8,726 bases of DNA from Candidatus Aerophobota bacterium (lineage in GTDB: Bacteria > Aerophobota > Aerophobia > Aerophobales > B3-G15): assembly GCA_030607715.1 (NCBI GenBank), contig JAUWJM010000064.1, forward strand, positions 1 to 8,726, in the 5' to 3' direction. A program made the translations under genes and the position numbers. The first letter of the stretch is position 1. Each line of letters starts with the position of its first letter. Positions 6,391-8,726 of this stretch are shown piece by piece. The notes below the pieces were generated by a model that saw only the letters and a list, made by a program, of their open reading frames with translations, was not told the DNA's origin and did no database searches.

Positions 6391-7142
6391 TTAATTAAAC
6401 CTCCATGTACGGTGTAGATAGATCCAGTGACGAAGGAAGACTCATCTGAAGCTAAAAAAAGTGCTACGAATGCAATTTCCTCTGGTCTACCAAATCTCCT
6501 CAAAGAAGTAGCAGGAAGCCATTTTTTTTGAAAAGAAGGATCATCGATAAAACTTTGGTTCATGGAAGTTCGTACAAATCCTGGACAAATCACGTTAGCC
6601 CGAATTTTATAAGGACCGTACTTTAAAGCAATAGATTTAGTTAAAGAGATTATTCCTCCTTTGCTGGCAGGGTAAGCATGCATTTCTTCGTCCCCTCCAT
6701 ATCCTGCTGCTGATGAAACATTGATTATAGATCCTCCTCCAGTCTTTAAGATTAGGGGGATTCCCCACTTGCAGCAAAGGTAAATACCTTTCAAGTTAAC
6801 ATCAATAGTCCTATCCCATATTCCCTCTTCAAGTTCTACTACAGGAGCATCTTTCTCTGAAAGAATACCCGCATTATTATAAAGGATATCGAGGCGATTG
6901 TATGTTCTTTTTACAACTTCCATCATTTTCTTTACATCTAAAGAATTCGAGATATCCGCAAGAAGATATATAGCTTTACCCCCATCCTGCTTTATCTCGT
7001 CCACTACTTCTTTTCCAATGTCTTTTTCTACGATATCGTTTATTACTACAGTGGCTCCCTCTTTTGCGAATAACTTAGCAGCTGCTCTCCCTTGGCCTCT
7101 TGCAGCACCTGTTATCAAAGCTATTTTGTTTTTTAATCTCAT
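6387..7142 (-). CDS. SDR-family NAD-dependent oxidoreductase
   Basis: A 251-residue classical short-chain dehydrogenase/reductase of ordinary length. It shows the TGAARGQG cofactor loop at 11-18, Asp36 at the end of the second strand (favouring NAD over NADP), NNAG at 89-92, Asn115, Ser143/Ser144 and the catalytic Tyr157-x-x-x-Lys161 pair in YPASK. The C-terminus VTGSIYTVHGGLI is the usual SDR ending. It should oxidise or reduce a secondary alcohol or ketone in the cytoplasm. Sugar, polyol, hydroxy acid or steroid-like substrates are all possible; the neighbouring epimerase and Gfo/Idh genes point to a sugar or sugar acid by inference. AAGGAG at 7153-7158, 10 nt before the ATG, supports the start. 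The stop is TGA, which shows UGA acting as a stop in this genome. The relic element separates it from the next gene by 323 nt, so it may form its own transcription unit. Confidence 0.9.
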   Translation of the reverse strand: MRLKNKIALITGAARGQGRAAAKLFAKEGATVVINDIVEKDIGKEVVDEIKQDGGKAIYLLADISNSLDVKKMMEVVKRTYNRLDILYNNAGILSEKDAPVVELEEGIWDRTIDVNLKGIYLCCKWGIPLILKTGGGSIINVSSAAGYGGDEEMHAYPASKGGIISLTKSIALKYGPYKIRANVICPGFVRTSMNQSFIDDPSFQKKWLPATSLRRFGRPEEIAFVALFLASDESSFVTGSIYTVHGGLIK

Positions 7143-7319
7143 ATTAATCTTTCTCCTTTTAAGTTTATTGATTGATGTTGATACCCTACCTGAGAGTAAT
7201 TCAAATTTCTTCCTTTCGTAGTAACTTATCTTAACCTCCGCAAAAATAAGGGTTTTTAGAGAAATCTGATGAACGAAATCCTTTATTTATGTGGCTCATT
7301 CTTTTAAAAATTCAAAACA

Positions 7320-7337
7320 GTGAGTAAATAAACTCAC
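7320..7337 (-). terminator. Possible weak terminator after the MttB-family gene
   Basis: GTGAGT and ACTCAC form a perfect 6-bp stem around a 6-base loop. On the minus strand it is followed by TGTTTTGAATTTTT, which is T-rich but interrupted. It lies about 190 nt past the MttB-family stop, so a link to that gene is uncertain. Confidence 0.3.
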
Positions 7338-7344
7338 AAAATAC

Positions 7345-7390
7345 CATAACCATTGAATTCCTTCATTGAAAATGCGGAAGTTGGGTTATG
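7345..7390. repeat. Two-stage inverted repeat in the SDR leader region
   Basis: CATAACC (7345-7351) pairs with GGTTATG (7384-7390). Inside, TTCC (7358-7361) pairs with GGAA (7376-7379). Two direct copies of CATTGAA occur at 7351-7357 and 7364-7370. It could be a structured leader RNA, an operator or a remnant of a mobile sequence. No known riboswitch core is recognised. Confidence 0.3.
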
Positions 7391-7530
7391 TGTTTGGTGT
7401 CTCATATGTAAAGATTAAAGAATAAAATCTCCTAATGAAACTCAGCCACAAATCTTCTCCTCATAGCTTTGCTCTCAAGTAAAGAGGTTTCTCTGGTGAG
7501 TGATGCAAAAAAATATTTAAGGATACTTCA

Positions 7531-8514
7531 CTACATCATACCCTTTCCCTTGTAATATTTTTTGGCCTCTTCCAATATTTTACTTATCTCTTTGTCCTGA
7601 TCTTCAGGCAAGAACTTTGGCTCGTGCGTAGCTAATATCTTCTTCATTCTTTCCTTTGCATACTCCAGAGCACTTTTTTTACCTTTCTTTAACCACTCAG
7701 GATAAGTTAGCCTATCTGCCGCTTTGGGTACAAATTGTTCCTTTTTCCACCACTTTCTTGTGTGCTTCTTGTCAAGATAGAACCCTGGGATTGGGCCAAC
7801 TTCCTTTATAAGGTCTATGGCTAATGTCTCCTCTGTCACTTCAACACCCTCTATGAAACGTCCTATCCTGCCAGCTATGTCATCGTCCAATATGGCCTGG
7901 ACAGGATGAGATGTAAGTTCGCCATGTATACCCCCATATAAGATTACAACGTTAAGTCCAGAGAGAGCACCAAGTAAAGCACCATTTGCTTTCTCATAAC
8001 CACATTGGAAATCTATTTGCTTTGAACTGCTTTCAACAGCATTGCCAAATGTAGGAACTCTATATTTTCGCCAAATTTGACTAAACACTACATCATGCAA
8101 GGAATGCCCTATGGCTCCATGAGCAGGAGATCCTGTTCGCATGTTCTGTACCCTTGCAGTGCCATTAACCAATACTCTTGTTCCCGGCTTTATAAGTTGC
8201 GCTAATACTATTCCAGGTGTCAATTCAGCATTGTTAGATATTGTTGCTCCAGCAATAGTAGCAGGTGCAGTTCCTCCTATCACTGGACCAGTTCCTATCA
8301 AAATAGGAAATCCAGCTTTAACAAATCTGAAAATAGATTCAACTGCATCCTCGTAATAACACAAAGGTGAAGAAGCCAAACTAATACCCATAATTTCTAT
8401 TCCGATTGCCTTTGCCATTTTTATAGTAAATATTTCACAGTCCTTCTGATACCCTGTGATTTGGAACTTAGTTGAATTTCTTATTTTACTAGCAACGCTC
8501 TCTGGTATTGACAT
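7531..8514 (-). CDS. Trimethylamine methyltransferase (MttB) superfamily protein, C-terminal portion of an interrupted gene
   Basis: This 327-codon frame covers roughly the last two thirds of a protein of about 490 residues. Family members transfer a methyl group from a quaternary or tertiary amine to a partner corrinoid protein in the cytoplasm. Recognisable stretches are GGTAPATIAGA (80-90), GSPAHGAIGHSLHD (128-141), LYGGIHGELTSHP (192-204) and the C-terminal HTRKWWKKEQFVPKAADRL (251-269). ATG 8514 is only the first Met after an in-frame UGA at 8580-8578. The reading upstream of it (DGVPPV and earlier) is still clear family sequence and no well-placed ribosome binding site precedes it, so it is probably not the natural start. 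No internal UAG is present, so this is not the pyrrolysine type, and its substrate could be glycine betaine or another methylated compound. The stop is TAG followed at once by TGA. No corrinoid-protein gene is adjacent in the window. Confidence 0.8.
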   Translation of the reverse strand: MSIPESVASKIRNSTKFQITGYQKDCEIFTIKMAKAIGIEIMGISLASSPLCYYEDAVESIFRFVKAGFPILIGTGPVIGGTAPATIAGATISNNAELTPGIVLAQLIKPGTRVLVNGTARVQNMRTGSPAHGAIGHSLHDVVFSQIWRKYRVPTFGNAVESSSKQIDFQCGYEKANGALLGALSGLNVVILYGGIHGELTSHPVQAILDDDIAGRIGRFIEGVEVTEETLAIDLIKEVGPIPGFYLDKKHTRKWWKKEQFVPKAADRLTYPEWLKKGKKSALEYAKERMKKILATHEPKFLPEDQDKEISKILEEAKKYYKGKGMM

Positions 8515-8726
8515 AACTGGAGGAACCCCATCCAGATTAAAGTATGGTGAGTAAACATCAAGGACATGATGGTTATCTCATGCATCCAATATTTTTACCG
8601 CATCATCATTCTCCGATTTCGTTGCTGGTCGAGACTCCCAGGTATCTAGATCCACAATCTCCATTCCAGGCATTGTAGTGAAATAAGTAATATTCCCTCC
8701 TAACCTTAAATCGTTCTTTGGATCCC
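8515..8726 (-). pseudogene. Upstream part of the MttB-family gene, with in-frame UGA, cut by window edge
   Basis: Read in the same frame as the downstream 327-codon segment, 8726-8581 gives 48 residues (starting DPKNDLRLGGNITYFTTMPG and ending DAVKILDA), then UGA at 8580-8578, then 21 residues (DNHHVLDVYSPYFNLDGVPP followed by V) leading into the downstream segment. The residues on both sides of the UGA fit the MttB superfamily, so the two pieces are one gene with a single stop inside it. From memory the position is usually Leu; TTA to TGA is one base change. Either the gene is a recent pseudogene, or the base is a sequencing or assembly error, or the UGA is recoded. Roughly the first 100 residues lie beyond the window. 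Confidence 0.75.
8578..8580 (-). other. In-frame UGA codon in the MttB-family gene
   Basis: The plus strand reads tca, giving UGA in the gene's frame 22 codons before ATG 8514. Conserved sequence continues in frame on both sides with no insertion or deletion. The SDR gene in this window ends with UGA, so a genome-wide reassignment is unlikely. Confidence 0.85.

Larger units (their letters stand above)
7143..7530. other. 388-bp intergenic region between the MttB-family gene and the SDR
   Basis: No gene is supported on either strand; open frames are short and resemble nothing I know. The SDR ribosome binding site is at its left end (7153-7158). Two inverted repeats, listed separately, lie at 7320-7337 and 7345-7390. 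The leader of the SDR gene is probably here. A TTGAAT on the minus strand near 7310 has only a poor -10 partner, so no promoter is called. It is likely an untranslated leader plus decayed sequence. Confidence 0.5.

Noticed and set aside
6898..7221. Plus-strand open frame of 107 codons
   Set aside because: Mostly antisense to the SDR cofactor-binding region; its hydrophobic look comes from the reverse of SDR codons.
7393..7452. Possible second copy of the CACxAAG repeat element
   Set aside because: TTTGGTGTCT near 7393 and AGCCACAAA near 7444 each share only 8-10 bases with the element ends, the order does not match, and there is no gene remnant between them. Chance similarity is likely.
7143..7530. 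T-box or other known riboswitch before the SDR
   Set aside because: No TGGNACC T-box core, no specifier-like arrangement and no familiar riboswitch motif could be found; only simple inverted repeats are present.
8141..8356. Plus-strand open frame of 71 codons
   Set aside because: Antisense to conserved MttB-family sequence; no support of its own.
8578..8580. UGA read as Trp or Gly under an alternative genetic code
   Set aside because: The SDR gene ends at UGA with a normal family C-terminus, and no other gene in the window contains an in-frame UGA. Trp or Gly would also be odd at this position.
7531..8726. Pyrrolysine-type MttB
   Set aside because: No in-frame UAG occurs within the visible gene; the only UAG is the terminal stop, which is followed immediately by UGA. 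The internal stop is UGA, not UAG.
1..8726. CRISPR array, tRNA or rRNA gene
   Set aside because: No regularly spaced repeats, no cloverleaf with a T-loop GTTCRA and no rRNA-like blocks were seen on either strand.

Overview
The window reads as part of an AT-rich bacterial genome. All recognisable genes lie on the minus strand, so the genes are transcribed from the right end of the window towards the left. The gene content is a two-subunit transketolase, an iron-type alcohol dehydrogenase, a LarA-family nickel enzyme, and a corrinoid methyltransferase-family gene without pyrrolysine. This suggests a fermentative or acetogenic anaerobe of the Firmicutes or Atribacterota type. That placement is inference from gene content and base composition; there is no rRNA or other marker here.

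Layout in transcription order (high to low coordinates). (1) 8726-7531: a trimethylamine methyltransferase (MttB) superfamily gene, cut by the window edge at its N-terminus and interrupted by an in-frame UGA at 8580-8578. (2) 7530-7143: 388 bp without a gene, holding two inverted repeats. (3) 7142-6387: an SDR-family NAD-dependent dehydrogenase. (4) 6386-6064: 323 bp without an intact gene. It contains a compact element of about 177 bp bounded by inverted repeats, with a truncated GxxExxY-family gene inside. (5) 6063-5254: a TIM-barrel ketose or keto-acid 3-epimerase that most resembles, from memory, the 5-keto-L-gluconate epimerase IolO. (6) 5161-4091: a Gfo/Idh/MocA dehydrogenase. (7) 4007-885: a tightly packed cassette of transketolase N subunit, transketolase C subunit and Fe-type alcohol dehydrogenase (overlaps of 8 and 23 nt), then a LarA-family protein starting 12 nt later and running off the left edge.

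Taken together, genes 3 to 7 look like an accessory pathway for an unusual sugar, polyol (inositol-like) or sugar acid. Two NAD-linked dehydrogenases oxidise or reduce hydroxyls, the epimerase inverts a carbon next to a keto group, the transketolase moves a two-carbon unit, the alcohol dehydrogenase could handle the aldehyde or alcohol product, and the LarA-type enzyme could epimerise a 2-hydroxy acid. The substrate cannot be read from the sequence. No kinase, transporter or regulator lies in the window.

The two most unusual items are the inverted-repeat element carrying a GxxExxY remnant, which looks like an internally deleted non-autonomous element, and the single UGA that breaks an otherwise well-conserved MttB-family frame.
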